DNA of 64,000 nucleotides from Ectothiorhodospiraceae bacterium (GTDB lineage Bacteria; Pseudomonadota; Gammaproteobacteria; HK1). The notes below the pieces were generated by a model that made no database searches, had not been told where the DNA came from, and saw only the letters and a program-made list of their open reading frames with translations. Shown one piece after another: positions 16,865-25,292 of the stretch. Positions within the stretch are counted from its first letter, which is position 1. Each line of letters opens with the position of its first letter. Position numbers and translations under genes: made by a program. The stretch lies in assembly GCA_024234875.1 (NCBI GenBank), contig JACKNM010000025.1, forward strand, positions 6,435-70,434. Direction: 5' to 3'.

Positions 16865-17760
16865 GACTGCATCCCCCAGCGGGCGACGGTGCGCTGCTCG
16901 ATGTTGCGAAACACCAGGTTCTCCACCACCACGCCGACCAGGATGACGGTGAACAGCCCGGCGAAGACGTACGGGATCTGCAGGTCCATCTGGTTGGCGA
17001 AGATGAACCAGCCGAGGCCACCGGACTGCGTGCCCTCGGTGTCCACCACCGAGCCACCGAACACCAGCTCCGCCGCGATCAGGGTCCGCCAGGCGTAGGC
17101 CCAACCGATCTTCATGCCGGTCAGAATCGACGGGAAGGCTGCGGGGATGAGGATCTTCACCACGTAGGTGATGCCGCGCAGACCGTAGTTGCGACCGACC
17201 ATGCGCTGGGTGTCGCTCACCCCCATGAACCCGGTATGGGTATTGAGCGCGACCGGCCACACCACCGAATGCAGGAGCGTGAACATGATCGCGTCGGCGC
17301 CGAGTCCGAACCACAGCATCGCCATCGGCAGGAGCGCGATCGCGGGTAGCGGGTTCAACATCGCGGTCAGCGTCCCGAGGAGATCGCTGCCGAACCGTGT
17401 GGCGACCGCGAGGGTGGTGAGCACGGTGGCGATGGCGAGACCGATGACGTATCCACCGATCAGCACCGTCATCGAGTTCCACACCATCGTCAGCAGGCCG
17501 TCCGACCAGACGGCTCGCGCCAGCGCCTCGCCGGTGCTGGAGAATCGCGGCAGGATGTACTCCGACACGCCCCCGAAGCGGGTGTAGAGCTCCCAGGCGG
17601 CGATCATCGCCACCAGGATGGTGAGCTTTCGGATCGGGTCGAGATCGATCACCCGCTCCAGCAACGAGAGCTCGCGGGTCACGTCGCTGACGCTGCCGGC
17701 CCTGATCTCGTGTGCCTCGAACTCGGGGCGGACGTGGATGGCAGGTGCGCGCTCAGCCAT
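16861..17760 (-). CDS. ABC transporter permease, NitT/TauT family (first copy)
   Basis: A 299-residue permease with LTILVAMIAAWELYTRFGG as first membrane segment, NPLPAIALLPMAMLWFGLG in the core and an EAA-type loop at MVGRNYGLRGITYVVKILIP. GLGWFIFANQMDLQIPYVF near the C-terminus is typical of TauC/SsuC proteins. The start is the ATG eight bases inside the upstream ATPase gene, with GAGGAGG upstream. It ends in a GTGA overlap with the next permease. Relative to that paralogue it has a short insert (GGSVVDTEGTQSG) after the conserved AELVFGG. Two distinct permease genes instead of one homodimeric gene is unusual for this family. Confidence 0.85.
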   Translation of the reverse strand: MAERAPAIHVRPEFEAHEIRAGSVSDVTRELSLLERVIDLDPIRKLTILVAMIAAWELYTRFGGVSEYILPRFSSTGEALARAVWSDGLLTMVWNSMTVLIGGYVIGLAIATVLTTLAVATRFGSDLLGTLTAMLNPLPAIALLPMAMLWFGLGADAIMFTLLHSVVWPVALNTHTGFMGVSDTQRMVGRNYGLRGITYVVKILIPAAFPSILTGMKIGWAYAWRTLIAAELVFGGSVVDTEGTQSGGLGWFIFANQMDLQIPYVFAGLFTVILVGVVVENLVFRNIEQRTVARWGMQS

Positions 17761-18583
17761 GCGGGCTGGCCTCCTCCTCGAGGATGCGATCCGCGAACAA
17801 CATGTCGTGGATCTTGCGCTGGAGCTGCGCGAAGTCCTCGTCACCCACGTTGTGGTGCTCGAGGTGGTGCGCGTTCAGCTCGGCCTTGACCTGCCCCGGG
17901 TGTGGCGAGAGGACCAGGATACGGCTGCCGACGATGCAGGCCTCCTCGATCGAGTGGGTGACGAACAGCACCGTGAAGTGGGTGTCCTCCCACAGCGCGA
18001 GCAGCTCGTCCTGCATCTGGCGACGAGTGAGCGCATCGAGCGCCGCGAAGGGCTCGTCCATCAGCAGGATGTCCGGCTCCATCGCCATGCCGCGCGCGAT
18101 GGCGACGCGCTGCTTCATGCCGCCGGACAGCATGTGTGGGTAGGTGTCCTCGAAGCGGTCGAGCTTGACCTTGCGGATGTACTCGACCGCGATCTCGTCG
18201 GCCTCACGCCGATTGGTGCACCGCCCGCCGTTCATCAGCGCGAAGGTGATGTTCTGCTTGACCGTCTTCCACGGCAGGAGCTGATCGAACTCCTGGAACA
18301 CCATCACCCGATCCGGCCCGGGCTCGGTGATCTCGCGCCCCTTGAGCCGCATCTGCCCCTCGACCGGCTTGAGGTAGCCGGCGACGCCCTTGAGCAGCGT
18401 CGACTTGCCACAGCCCGAGGGACCGAGGAGCACGAACCGATCTGCGGCGTAGACCTGGAACCCGACGCGATAGGTGGCGGTGATCAGGTGCTCCTTGGTC
18501 TTGTACTGGAGCGTGACGCCGTCCACCTCGAGAAGGGGGGCGGCGGGCGTGGCGCCCGCCGCCGGCTGTGCGCTCTCCCCCAC
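17753..18583 (-). CDS. ABC transporter ATP-binding protein, NitT/TauT family
   Basis: A 276-residue ATPase of the TauB/SsuB/NrtD type. Walker A is GPSGCGKSTLLKGVAG, the Q-loop is VFQEFDQLLPWKT (the LLPW after the Q-loop is characteristic of nitrate/sulfonate importers), the signature is LSGGMKQRVAIARG, Walker B is ILLMDEPFAALD, and the switch histidine is in VTHSIEEA. It powers uptake through the two permeases encoded just downstream. GTG start three bases after the binding-protein stop; the ribosome-binding site lies in the end of that gene. The first 17 residues are Ala/Pro-rich and variable. Confidence 0.88.
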   Translation of the reverse strand: MGESAQPAAGATPAAPLLEVDGVTLQYKTKEHLITATYRVGFQVYAADRFVLLGPSGCGKSTLLKGVAGYLKPVEGQMRLKGREITEPGPDRVMVFQEFDQLLPWKTVKQNITFALMNGGRCTNRREADEIAVEYIRKVKLDRFEDTYPHMLSGGMKQRVAIARGMAMEPDILLMDEPFAALDALTRRQMQDELLALWEDTHFTVLFVTHSIEEACIVGSRILVLSPHPGQVKAELNAHHLEHHNVGDEDFAQLQRKIHDMLFADRILEEEASPHG

Positions 18584-18586
18584 GGC

Positions 18587-19615
18587 TCAGCTTCCGGCCT
18601 GGTCGTAGTTGTTCTCCCAGTAGAAGTCCTTCCAGCTCTCGGGGAGGTTCTTGATCGCATCGACGCCGTGGAGGAACTTCGCGAACTCCATCGTGCGCTC
18701 GGGGGTGATCGAGTAGTCCATCTCGCCGTCGGTGGTCAGCATCTCCTCGACCATCTCCAGCGGCAGCTTCGACTTGGTGAAGCTGTGGAACAGGCCGGCG
18801 GCTCGCTTCTTGTCGGCATTGATCCACTCGATGCCCTTGCGGAACGACGAGGCCACGCAGCCGTAGAGCTTCGGATTCTCGTTCTTCCACTTCTCGGTGT
18901 TGTACATGGCGACGGTCGAATGCCGGCCGCCGAGCACGTCATAGGAGGTGAGCACGGTGCGCACCTTCCCGCTCTTCACCTCCTGCCACGAGGTGGGGAG
19001 GGTGGCGAAGTGGCTCTTGACCGCCTGCCCGCCGGCGAGCAGCGCGGCGGCCGCGGACGGGTGCTTCATCGACACCGTCATGTCGTCGAGCTTGAACGCC
19101 TCGCCCTGGCCCCACTGCTTGGCCGCCGCCATCTGCAGCACGCGCGCCTGGATCGAGACCTTGGCCGAGGGGGTCGCGATCTTGTGATCGTCGAGGCCCA
19201 CGTAGTCGGTCAGCGTCTTGACGCGATCGTCGTTGGTGTTGAGCTTGAGCGGCATCGCGGCGAGGGTGCTCATCGCGCGCACGTTGATGCTGCCCCGGGT
19301 CTTGTCCCAGATGGTGAGCAGCGGCCCGATGCCGCCGGCGGCGAAGTCCACGTTGCCCGACAACAGGGCCTGGTTCACCGCGGCACCGCCGCTGAACCGG
19401 TGCATGGTCACCTTGACGTCGCCGAGCCCCGCGTCCTTCGCGCAGCTCTGCACGAGCTTCTGATCGACGACCACGTGCATCGGCAGATAGAGCAGGCCGA
19501 ACTGCTCCGCGAAGCGGACGTCGTCGGCCTCGGCGCGAGCTTCGAAGGTCACGCCGGCGACGAGCAGGGCAGCCGTCGACGCGGCGAGCAGGCGCGTGCG
19601 CAGGGTGTTTCTCAT
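18587..19615 (-). CDS. ABC transporter substrate-binding protein, NitT/TauT (NMT1/SsuA-like)
   Basis: A 342-residue periplasmic binding protein. The N-terminal MRNTLRTRLLAASTAALLVA with cleavage near FEARAEADD is a clear signal peptide. The mature protein begins VRFAEQFGLLYLPMHVVVDQ and contains GAAVNQALLSGNVDFAAGGI, the dynamic-lobe pattern of SsuA/TauA/THI5-like proteins. The ligand could be a sulfonate, nitrate, a pyrimidine precursor or another small anion or heterocycle; sequence alone does not decide. The start is the ATG with GGGAGAA upstream. It is the first gene of a four-gene importer operon that may extend into the ComA-family gene, and a strong promoter candidate lies 85 bases upstream. 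Confidence 0.85.
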   Translation of the reverse strand: MRNTLRTRLLAASTAALLVAGVTFEARAEADDVRFAEQFGLLYLPMHVVVDQKLVQSCAKDAGLGDVKVTMHRFSGGAAVNQALLSGNVDFAAGGIGPLLTIWDKTRGSINVRAMSTLAAMPLKLNTNDDRVKTLTDYVGLDDHKIATPSAKVSIQARVLQMAAAKQWGQGEAFKLDDMTVSMKHPSAAAALLAGGQAVKSHFATLPTSWQEVKSGKVRTVLTSYDVLGGRHSTVAMYNTEKWKNENPKLYGCVASSFRKGIEWINADKKRAAGLFHSFTKSKLPLEMVEEMLTTDGEMDYSITPERTMEFAKFLHGVDAIKNLPESWKDFYWENNYDQAGS

Positions 19616-19699
19616 GGCGTTCTCCCAGGTGGTGCTGTTCGGTGTGGCCGTGCTGGCCCGACCCGCCTCGAGCGTCTGCGCGCCCTCTCGGCGTGCGCC

Positions 19700-19728
19700 A
19701 AAATACGGACCGCGCGCCCCAGTGGCAA
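19700..19728 (-). promoter_or_regulatory. Predicted sigma70-type promoter of the NitT/TauT operon
   Basis: On the minus strand TTGCCA (19728-19723, 5 of 6 matches to -35) is followed after exactly 17 bases by TATTTT (19705-19700, 4 of 6 matches to -10). The hexamers are unusually A/T-rich for this very GC-rich DNA. The site lies about 85 bases upstream of the binding-protein ATG, which fits a leader of about 75 bases. Confidence 0.5.
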
Positions 19729-19815
19729 GCCGGCGCGTGAGGCGCCGTTGCAACCGCGCCCGCGCGCGGTCTCGTGGTGCAGCGCGCAAACCGGCGCGAC
19801 GGTGATCGCCCGGCG

Positions 19816-20796
19816 TCAGCGCCAGACCTCGCCGAGCACGCGCATCCAGTTCTCGCCGAGGACCTTGCGAATGCGTGACTCGCGCCAGCCACGGCGCTCC
19901 ATCGCCGCGGTCAGGTTGGGGTAGCAGGCGAGATCGTCGAGGCCGGCCGGGTTGCGCACCGGGCGGTCGGCGCCGGGGACCAGGCGACGTCGATAGCCCT
20001 TGTCGTGACGGAGCCAGGTGAAGAACGCGCTGTCCTGGTCCTGGGTGAAGTCGGTGCCGATGCCGACACAGTCCTCACCGACGACGTCGATGACACGCTC
20101 GAACACCTCGACGCAGTGCTCCACGGTGGTGTCGTCGCCCCAGGGCAGAAACGGCGGATAGGTCGCCACGCCGACGAAGCCGCCGCGGTCGGCGATGAAG
20201 CGCAACTCCTCGTCGGACTTGTTGCGCGGATGCGGCTTCAAGCTGCTCGGGCAGCAGTGGGTGAAGGCGACCGGTCGCGACGAGTGCGCGATGGCGTCGC
20301 GGCTGGTGGTGGGTCCGACATGGGAGAGATCGACCAGCACGCCCTCGCGGTTCATCTCGTCGACGACCTCGCGTCCGAAGTCGGAGAGTCCGCTGTCGCG
20401 GCTCTCCCAGCAGCCGCTGCCCACCAGGTTCTGGGTGTTGTAGGTGAGCTGCATCACGCCGACCCCGAGGCGCTTGAAGACGCCGACGAAGTCCGGTCGG
20501 TCCTCCAGCGCCGAGGTGTTCTGGAAGCCGAGCACGATGCCGACTCGACCCTCGCGCTTGGCGAGGCGAATGTCGTCCACGCAGTGCACCGGGCGGATGA
20601 GGTCGGCGTGCTCCCGCATCCATCCCTGCCAGCGCGCGATGCTCTCCATCGTCGGCCGGAAGCCCTCCCACACCGAGCAGGTGCAGTTGGCGGCGGTGAG
20701 ACCGCCGCGGTGCATGTGCTCGAACACCGAGCGGCTCCAGCGCGAGATCACCAGACCGTCGATCACGATCGCGTCGTCGTGCAGGGCATGCGGCAT
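19816..20796 (-). CDS. Membrane dipeptidase (M19) family protein lacking several zinc ligands
   Basis: About 326 residues of the renal/membrane dipeptidase amidohydrolase family. Retained blocks are VDLSHVG (H159), FTHCCPSS (H180) and GIGTDF. The N-terminal HxD that binds zinc in classical members is replaced by GLVIS in VIDGLVISRW. The bridging glutamate segment reads LGFQNTS, with Gln92 instead of Glu. A subfamily with this N-terminus is widespread in Proteobacteria and annotated as dipeptidase, but whether it hydrolyses dipeptides is unproven. No signal peptide is visible from the chosen ATG, which has GGAGG nine bases upstream. It lies downstream of folC on the same strand, near the one-carbon genes. 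Confidence 0.75.
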   Translation of the reverse strand: MPHALHDDAIVIDGLVISRWSRSVFEHMHRGGLTAANCTCSVWEGFRPTMESIARWQGWMREHADLIRPVHCVDDIRLAKREGRVGIVLGFQNTSALEDRPDFVGVFKRLGVGVMQLTYNTQNLVGSGCWESRDSGLSDFGREVVDEMNREGVLVDLSHVGPTTSRDAIAHSSRPVAFTHCCPSSLKPHPRNKSDEELRFIADRGGFVGVATYPPFLPWGDDTTVEHCVEVFERVIDVVGEDCVGIGTDFTQDQDSAFFTWLRHDKGYRRRLVPGADRPVRNPAGLDDLACYPNLTAAMERRGWRESRIRKVLGENWMRVLGEVWR

Positions 20797-20870
20797 GGTC
20801 GGTCCTCCGGATGACTCGGGGCGAGATGGGTCGCGCGCCGCAGGATAGCAATCCGGGGGCCGAATGCGGC

Positions 20871-20892
20871 GGGCGGCCACGGAAGGCCGCCC
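20871..20892. terminator. Possible terminator hairpin downstream of folC
   Basis: Perfect 8-base stem GGGCGGCC/GGCCGCCC with a six-base loop in the 167-base gap between folC and the dipeptidase gene. No U-tract follows on either strand, so intrinsic termination is doubtful; it may only reduce read-through. Confidence 0.3.
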
Positions 20893-20963
20893 AGACAGCG
20901 CCATGGTCGTGCCGGGCCGGCCGGCCGATCGCGCGGCGGGCACGGGCCCGGGGGGCCGTCGGC

Positions 20964-22298
20964 TCAGCCGGGCGCGAGCAGCGGGCGGAGCACTCGTCTC
21001 GCGGCGCCGGCAAGGTAGACCGAGCCGGTGGCGCAGAGCGCGGCGCCCGCGGGTAGTCGGGCCAGCGCGTCGCCGAGCGCGACCGTCGGATCCTCGACGA
21101 CCTCGACCTCACGCCCGGGCTCCAGCGCGAGGATGCGGCGCGCGAGCTCCGCGGCCGGCAGCGAGCGGTCGGGGTCGGCGCGCGTGACCACCACGCGCTC
21201 GGCCCCGGCGAGAATCGGCGCCAGCGCCGCGGCCGGCTTGTCGCGCGACGTCGACAACACGACGTGGCGGCGCGGCGGCGCCACCGCGTCGAGCCAGCTG
21301 GCGAGCGCCCGCAGCGACTCCGCGGTGTGTGCGGCGTCGACCACCACCCAGGGGGAGCGGGACAGGAGCTCGGCGCGCCCCGGGAGGCGCAGCGCGGCGA
21401 GCACGGCGGTGGCGGTGGTGAGCTCGGCGCGCGCCATCGCGGGGAGGCGCCGCACGCTGGCGAGCGCGAGCGCCGCGTTGTGGGCCGCATGCTCGGGGGC
21501 GTCGCCGAGGGAGAACGAGACGACCTCGTCGCCGTCGACGAGGGTCGCGCCGAGCGCCCCCGACGCGTCGCGTCGCGTCTCGAGCGCGAGCTCGTGGCCG
21601 AGCCGCAGGAGCGGTGCGCCGACCGTGCCGGCCCGCGCCGCCACCACCGCGCCGGCTGCCGGGGCCAGCGCGCCCACCACACAGGGCACGCCGGGCTTGA
21701 CGATCCCTGCCTTCTCGGCGGCAATGGCCTCCAGCGTGTGGCCGAGCTTGTCGGTGTGCTCGAGCTCGATGGTGGTGATGCAGGTCACCGCCGGGGCGAC
21801 GACGTTGGTGGCGTCGAGCCGACCGCCGAGACCGGTCTCGAGCACGCAGACGTCGACGCCCGCGTCGCGGAAGACCAGGAAGGCGGCGGCGGTGAGGAGG
21901 TCGAAGAAGCTCGGGCAGAGCACCGGGTCGGCGCGCAGCGCCTCGACCTCGGGTCGCAGCCGCGCGACGGCGGCGGCGAACGCCTGCGGCGCGATCGGCG
22001 CGCCGTCCACCCGGTAGCGCTCGGTCCAGTGCTCGAGGTGCGGCGAGGTGTAGGTGCCGACGCGACGCCCGACGGCGCGCGCGAGCGCCTCGGCGTAGAG
22101 CGCGGTCGAGCCCTTGCCCTTGGATCCTGCGACATGCAGCACCACCAATCCGCGGTGCGGATCGCCGACCCGGGCGAGGAGGGCGTCCATCGCGCGCAGG
22201 CCGTGGACCGCGCGCTCGGCGTAGCCGGTCGGCTCGGCGCGGACGAGCCCGAGCACGTAGGCGACCGCGGCGTCGAGATCCATCTCGGGCTCGGACAC
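20964..22298 (-). CDS. folC: Bifunctional folylpolyglutamate synthase/dihydrofolate synthase
   Basis: A Mur-ligase-like enzyme of 444 residues that adds glutamate to dihydropteroate and then gamma-links further glutamates to tetrahydrofolates, trapping cofactor in the cell. The P-loop is HVAGSKGKGSTA (about 56-66). SPHLEHWTERYRVDG binds pterin, and ETGLGGRLDATNVV, TTIELEHTDKLG and EKAGIVKPG are family blocks. The C-terminal domain carries the HTAESL segment. The start could be the GTG at 22298 or the ATG five codons in; neither has a strong ribosome-binding site. It lies 25 bases after folD, so the two are probably co-transcribed. Unlike many genomes, accD is not adjacent. Position beside a folate-based C1 operon fits extra demand for polyglutamylated folate. 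Confidence 0.92.
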   Translation of the reverse strand: MSEPEMDLDAAVAYVLGLVRAEPTGYAERAVHGLRAMDALLARVGDPHRGLVVLHVAGSKGKGSTALYAEALARAVGRRVGTYTSPHLEHWTERYRVDGAPIAPQAFAAAVARLRPEVEALRADPVLCPSFFDLLTAAAFLVFRDAGVDVCVLETGLGGRLDATNVVAPAVTCITTIELEHTDKLGHTLEAIAAEKAGIVKPGVPCVVGALAPAAGAVVAARAGTVGAPLLRLGHELALETRRDASGALGATLVDGDEVVSFSLGDAPEHAAHNAALALASVRRLPAMARAELTTATAVLAALRLPGRAELLSRSPWVVVDAAHTAESLRALASWLDAVAPPRRHVVLSTSRDKPAAALAPILAGAERVVVTRADPDRSLPAAELARRILALEPGREVEVVEDPTVALGDALARLPAGAALCATGSVYLAGAARRVLRPLLAPG

Positions 22299-22323
22299 GG
22301 TGGTGCCGGCGCGCGAGAACGCG

Positions 22324-23229
22324 TCAGACAGGGGCGTACTCCTTCGGATCCAGACCGTGCTGGCGGCAGGTGGCGACGAGGGTGTTGAGGAGCAGGCAGG
22401 CGATGGTCATCGGACCGACGCCGCCCGGAACCGGGGTGATCGCGCCGGCCACGCGAGCCGCGGCATCGAAGTCGACGTCACCGACCAGTCGCGACTTGCC
22501 GTCCGCGCCGTCGACACGGTTGATGCCGACGTCGATCACCGTCGCGCCGGGCTTGACCCAGCTCCCCTCGACCATGCGCGCGCGTCCCACTGCGGCGACG
22601 AGGATGTCCGCGCGCCGGCACTCGTCGGCGAGGTCGCGCGTGCGCGAGTGCGCGATGGTGACCGTCGCGCTCTCGGCGAGCAGGAGCTGGGCCATCGGCT
22701 TGCCGACGATGTTCGAGCGCCCGAGCACCAGGGCGCGCGCGCCGGACAGGCTGCCGAGGCGGTCCTTCAGCAGCATCAGGCAGCCGAGCGGCGTGCACGG
22801 GACCATGGCCGGCTGCCCGATGGCGAGGAGCCCGGCGTTGGTGACATGGAAGCCGTCGGCGTCCTTGGCCGGGTCGATGGTGTCGATCACCGCCGGTGCC
22901 CGGATCTGGTCGGGTAGCGGGAGCTGGACCAGGATGCCGTTGACCGCGGGGTCGGCGTTGAGACGACGCACCAGCGCCAGCACCTCCGTCTCCGGGGTGT
23001 CGGCGGCGAGGCGGTGCTCGAACGACGCCATGCCCGCCTCGCGGGTCTGGCGCCCCTTGTTGCGGACGTAGACCTGGCTCGCCGGGTCCTCGCCGACCAG
23101 CACCACCGCGAGCCCGGGGGTGAGGCCGTGGTCGGCGCGCAGTCGGCTGACGCCGTCGGCCACCCGCGCGCGGAGTGCGCCGGCGAAGGCCTTGCCGTCG
23201 ATGATGTCGGCTCCGGTGTCACCGGGCAT
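22324..23229 (-). CDS. folD: Methylenetetrahydrofolate dehydrogenase/cyclohydrolase
   Basis: FolD (about 301 residues) interconverts 5,10-methylene-THF and 10-formyl-THF using NADP+. The catalytic Tyr-x3-Lys is in QVYVRNKGR (Y54, K58). NGILVQLPLP, DGFHVTNAG and PCTPLGCLMLL form the folate pocket, LGRSNIVGKPMAQLL binds NADP, and PGGVGPMTIACLL closes the protein. The start is the ATG with GGAGGA upstream; the longer in-frame extension is not FolD-like. It diverges from the corrinoid-protein gene across a 289-base gap with possible operator repeats, so it may be co-regulated with the methyl-transfer operon and serve to oxidise the methyl carbon after MTHFR. Confidence 0.93.
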   Translation of the reverse strand: MPGDTGADIIDGKAFAGALRARVADGVSRLRADHGLTPGLAVVLVGEDPASQVYVRNKGRQTREAGMASFEHRLAADTPETEVLALVRRLNADPAVNGILVQLPLPDQIRAPAVIDTIDPAKDADGFHVTNAGLLAIGQPAMVPCTPLGCLMLLKDRLGSLSGARALVLGRSNIVGKPMAQLLLAESATVTIAHSRTRDLADECRRADILVAAVGRARMVEGSWVKPGATVIDVGINRVDGADGKSRLVGDVDFDAAARVAGAITPVPGGVGPMTIACLLLNTLVATCRQHGLDPKEYAPV

Positions 23230-23394
23230 GTCGAGATCCTCCTGCGTCCGGTCGGCGATCGCGTGGTCGTCGGCTCGCGGCCACGCACGCGAGCGACAAG
23301 GGTACTGAAAACGCGGGCCGCTCGCGCCCGTCGGCGCGCCCGCGGCCGGTGTGGGCACGATCATGTCACGTCCCCGAGTCGCCGCCGTGGGGGG

Positions 23395-23421
23395 TGTCGC
23401 TTTTTCGCATGCCTGTGTCGC
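23395..23421. promoter_or_regulatory. Possible AraC-family operator: TGTCGC direct repeats 21 bp apart
   Basis: Two TGTCGC hexamers at 23395-23400 and 23416-23421 are spaced by two helical turns around a rare T-run, in the folD/corrinoid-protein intergenic region. An inverted copy (GCGACA) lies at 23293-23298. AraC/GlxA-type regulators bind such direct repeats. The same hexamer occurs twice upstream of the dimethylglycine-dehydrogenase-like gene. Binding by the regulator at 31268-32362 is inference. Confidence 0.35.
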
Positions 23422-23480
23422 CGCGGCGCCAGCATGGCCGTCGACCGGTTCCTACGCTTCGCGCCGTCCGTAATCGGCGT

Positions 23481-23497
23481 GACCGCGCGACGCGGTC
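23481..23497. promoter_or_regulatory. Leader hairpin before the corrinoid-protein gene
   Basis: GACCGCG and CGCGGTC arms with a three-base loop, ending about 22 bases before the GTG at 23519 and just ahead of its AGGGGG ribosome-binding site. It could affect translation start. Function is speculative. Confidence 0.2.
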
Positions 23498-23518
23498 GAC
23501 TGCGCAGGGGGCGACACG

Positions 23519-24241
<723 letters not shown>

Positions 24242-24248
24242 GCCCGGC

Positions 24249-24908
24249 GTGTCCGGCGTCTCGCCCCCGCGCGCGCTGGTGATCGCCTGTGGCGCGCTGG
24301 CCCACGAGGTCGTCGCGCTGCGTCGAGCGCTCGGCGCGGACCGGCTCGCGGTGCAGTGTCTGCCGGCGGACCTGCACAACCACCCCCAGCGCATCCCCGG
24401 CGCGGTGCGTGACGCCGTCACCCGGGCGCGAGGTCGGTTCGCGCGCGTCTTCGTCGCCTACGCGGACTGTGGCACCGGTGGCCTGCTCGACGCGGTGCTG
24501 GCCGAGGAAGGCGTGGAGCGCCTCCCCGGGGCGCATTGCTACGAGGTCTTCGCCGGCTCCGATGCATTCGCCGAGCTGGCGGCGGCGGAGCCAGGAACGT
24601 TCTTCCTCACCGACTTCCTCGCCCGTCACTTCGAGCGACTGGTGGTGGTCGGGCTGGGGCTCGACCGCCATCCCCGGCTCGCGCTCGAGTACTTCCGTCA
24701 CTACCGACGCGTCGTCTATCTCAGCCAGCGCGAGGACGCAGGGCTGCTCGCCCGCGCCGAGGCGGCGGCGGCACGGCTCGGACTCGCGTTCGAGCATCGA
24801 CCGACCGGTTACGGTGCGCTGTCGCGGTCGATGGTCGACTGGAGCGGACTACTCGCCGCCGCCGACCCCTCGTCGGCCGGCGAGGTCGGCGCCGGAGCGG
24901 TGCCGTGA
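24249..24908 (+). CDS. DUF1638 domain protein
   Basis: A 219-residue protein of the DUF1638 family. Characteristic segments are ALVIACGALAHEV at the N-terminus, LPADLHNHPQRIP, FVAYADCGTGGLLD and GLGLDRHPRLALEYF. Conserved Cys and His residues (in IACGAL, LHNHP, YADCGTGG and GAHCYEVF) suggest metal or corrinoid contact, but no activity is established. Family members often occur with MttB-type methyltransferases and corrinoid proteins, as here. GTG start eight bases after the corrinoid-protein stop; the stop overlaps the next start (GTGA). The recurring linkage suggests a role in corrinoid methyl transfer or corrinoid loading, which is inference. Confidence 0.75.
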   Translation: MSGVSPPRALVIACGALAHEVVALRRALGADRLAVQCLPADLHNHPQRIPGAVRDAVTRARGRFARVFVAYADCGTGGLLDAVLAEEGVERLPGAHCYEVFAGSDAFAELAAAEPGTFFLTDFLARHFERLVVVGLGLDRHPRLALEYFRHYRRVVYLSQREDAGLLARAEAAAARLGLAFEHRPTGYGALSRSMVDWSGLLAAADPSSAGEVGAGAVP

Positions 24909-25213
24909 GTGCGAAGCTCATCGTCGTCTACTGGCGGGACATCCCGGCCCAGGTGATCGCCAAGCGCGGGCGTGAGACCGCGAAGGTGGCGTTGCCCGAG
25001 CGCTTCCAGGTCGCCATCGACCGCGCGGCGATGCGGGCCGGGAAGGGCAGTAGCGAGCGGTATCTCGAGGACTGGCGTCGCGACACCCGCGCCTGCGCCG
25101 GCGAGCTCGAGGCGGAGGCCAGGGCCGAGGCCGAGCGCCTGATCGCGGCGTTCGACGAGACGGTGCTCGAGCGCACCGTCAAGGCAGGCGGGATCCGGGC
25201 CGGCGACGACTGA
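24905..25213 (+). CDS. Small 'virulence factor' domain protein
   Basis: A 102-residue protein of the family named 'virulence factor' in domain databases. The start KLIVVYWRDIPAQVIAKRG and the segment PERFQVAIDRAAMRAGK are typical. The C-terminal half is a charged helix rich in Ala/Glu/Arg. It has no signal peptide or membrane span, so it is cytosolic. Despite the name there is no sign of virulence here: it is encoded between DUF1638 and folate-dependent C1 enzymes with a GTGA overlap, a context shared by other proteobacterial MttB clusters. A structural or chaperone role for the corrinoid methyltransferase system is a guess. Confidence 0.7.
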   Translation: MSAKLIVVYWRDIPAQVIAKRGRETAKVALPERFQVAIDRAAMRAGKGSSERYLEDWRRDTRACAGELEAEARAEAERLIAAFDETVLERTVKAGGIRAGDD

Positions 25214-25292
25214 CGACGGCGACCGGCCGGGTTCCGGGAAGCCGCCACGATGCCCTCGAGGAGCGTGGCGTCGGCCGCGCCGAGGAGAAGCC

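Noticed and set aside
24905..25213. Virulence function suggested by the domain name
   Set aside because: Operon context is folate/corrinoid metabolism and no secretion or toxin genes are nearby.
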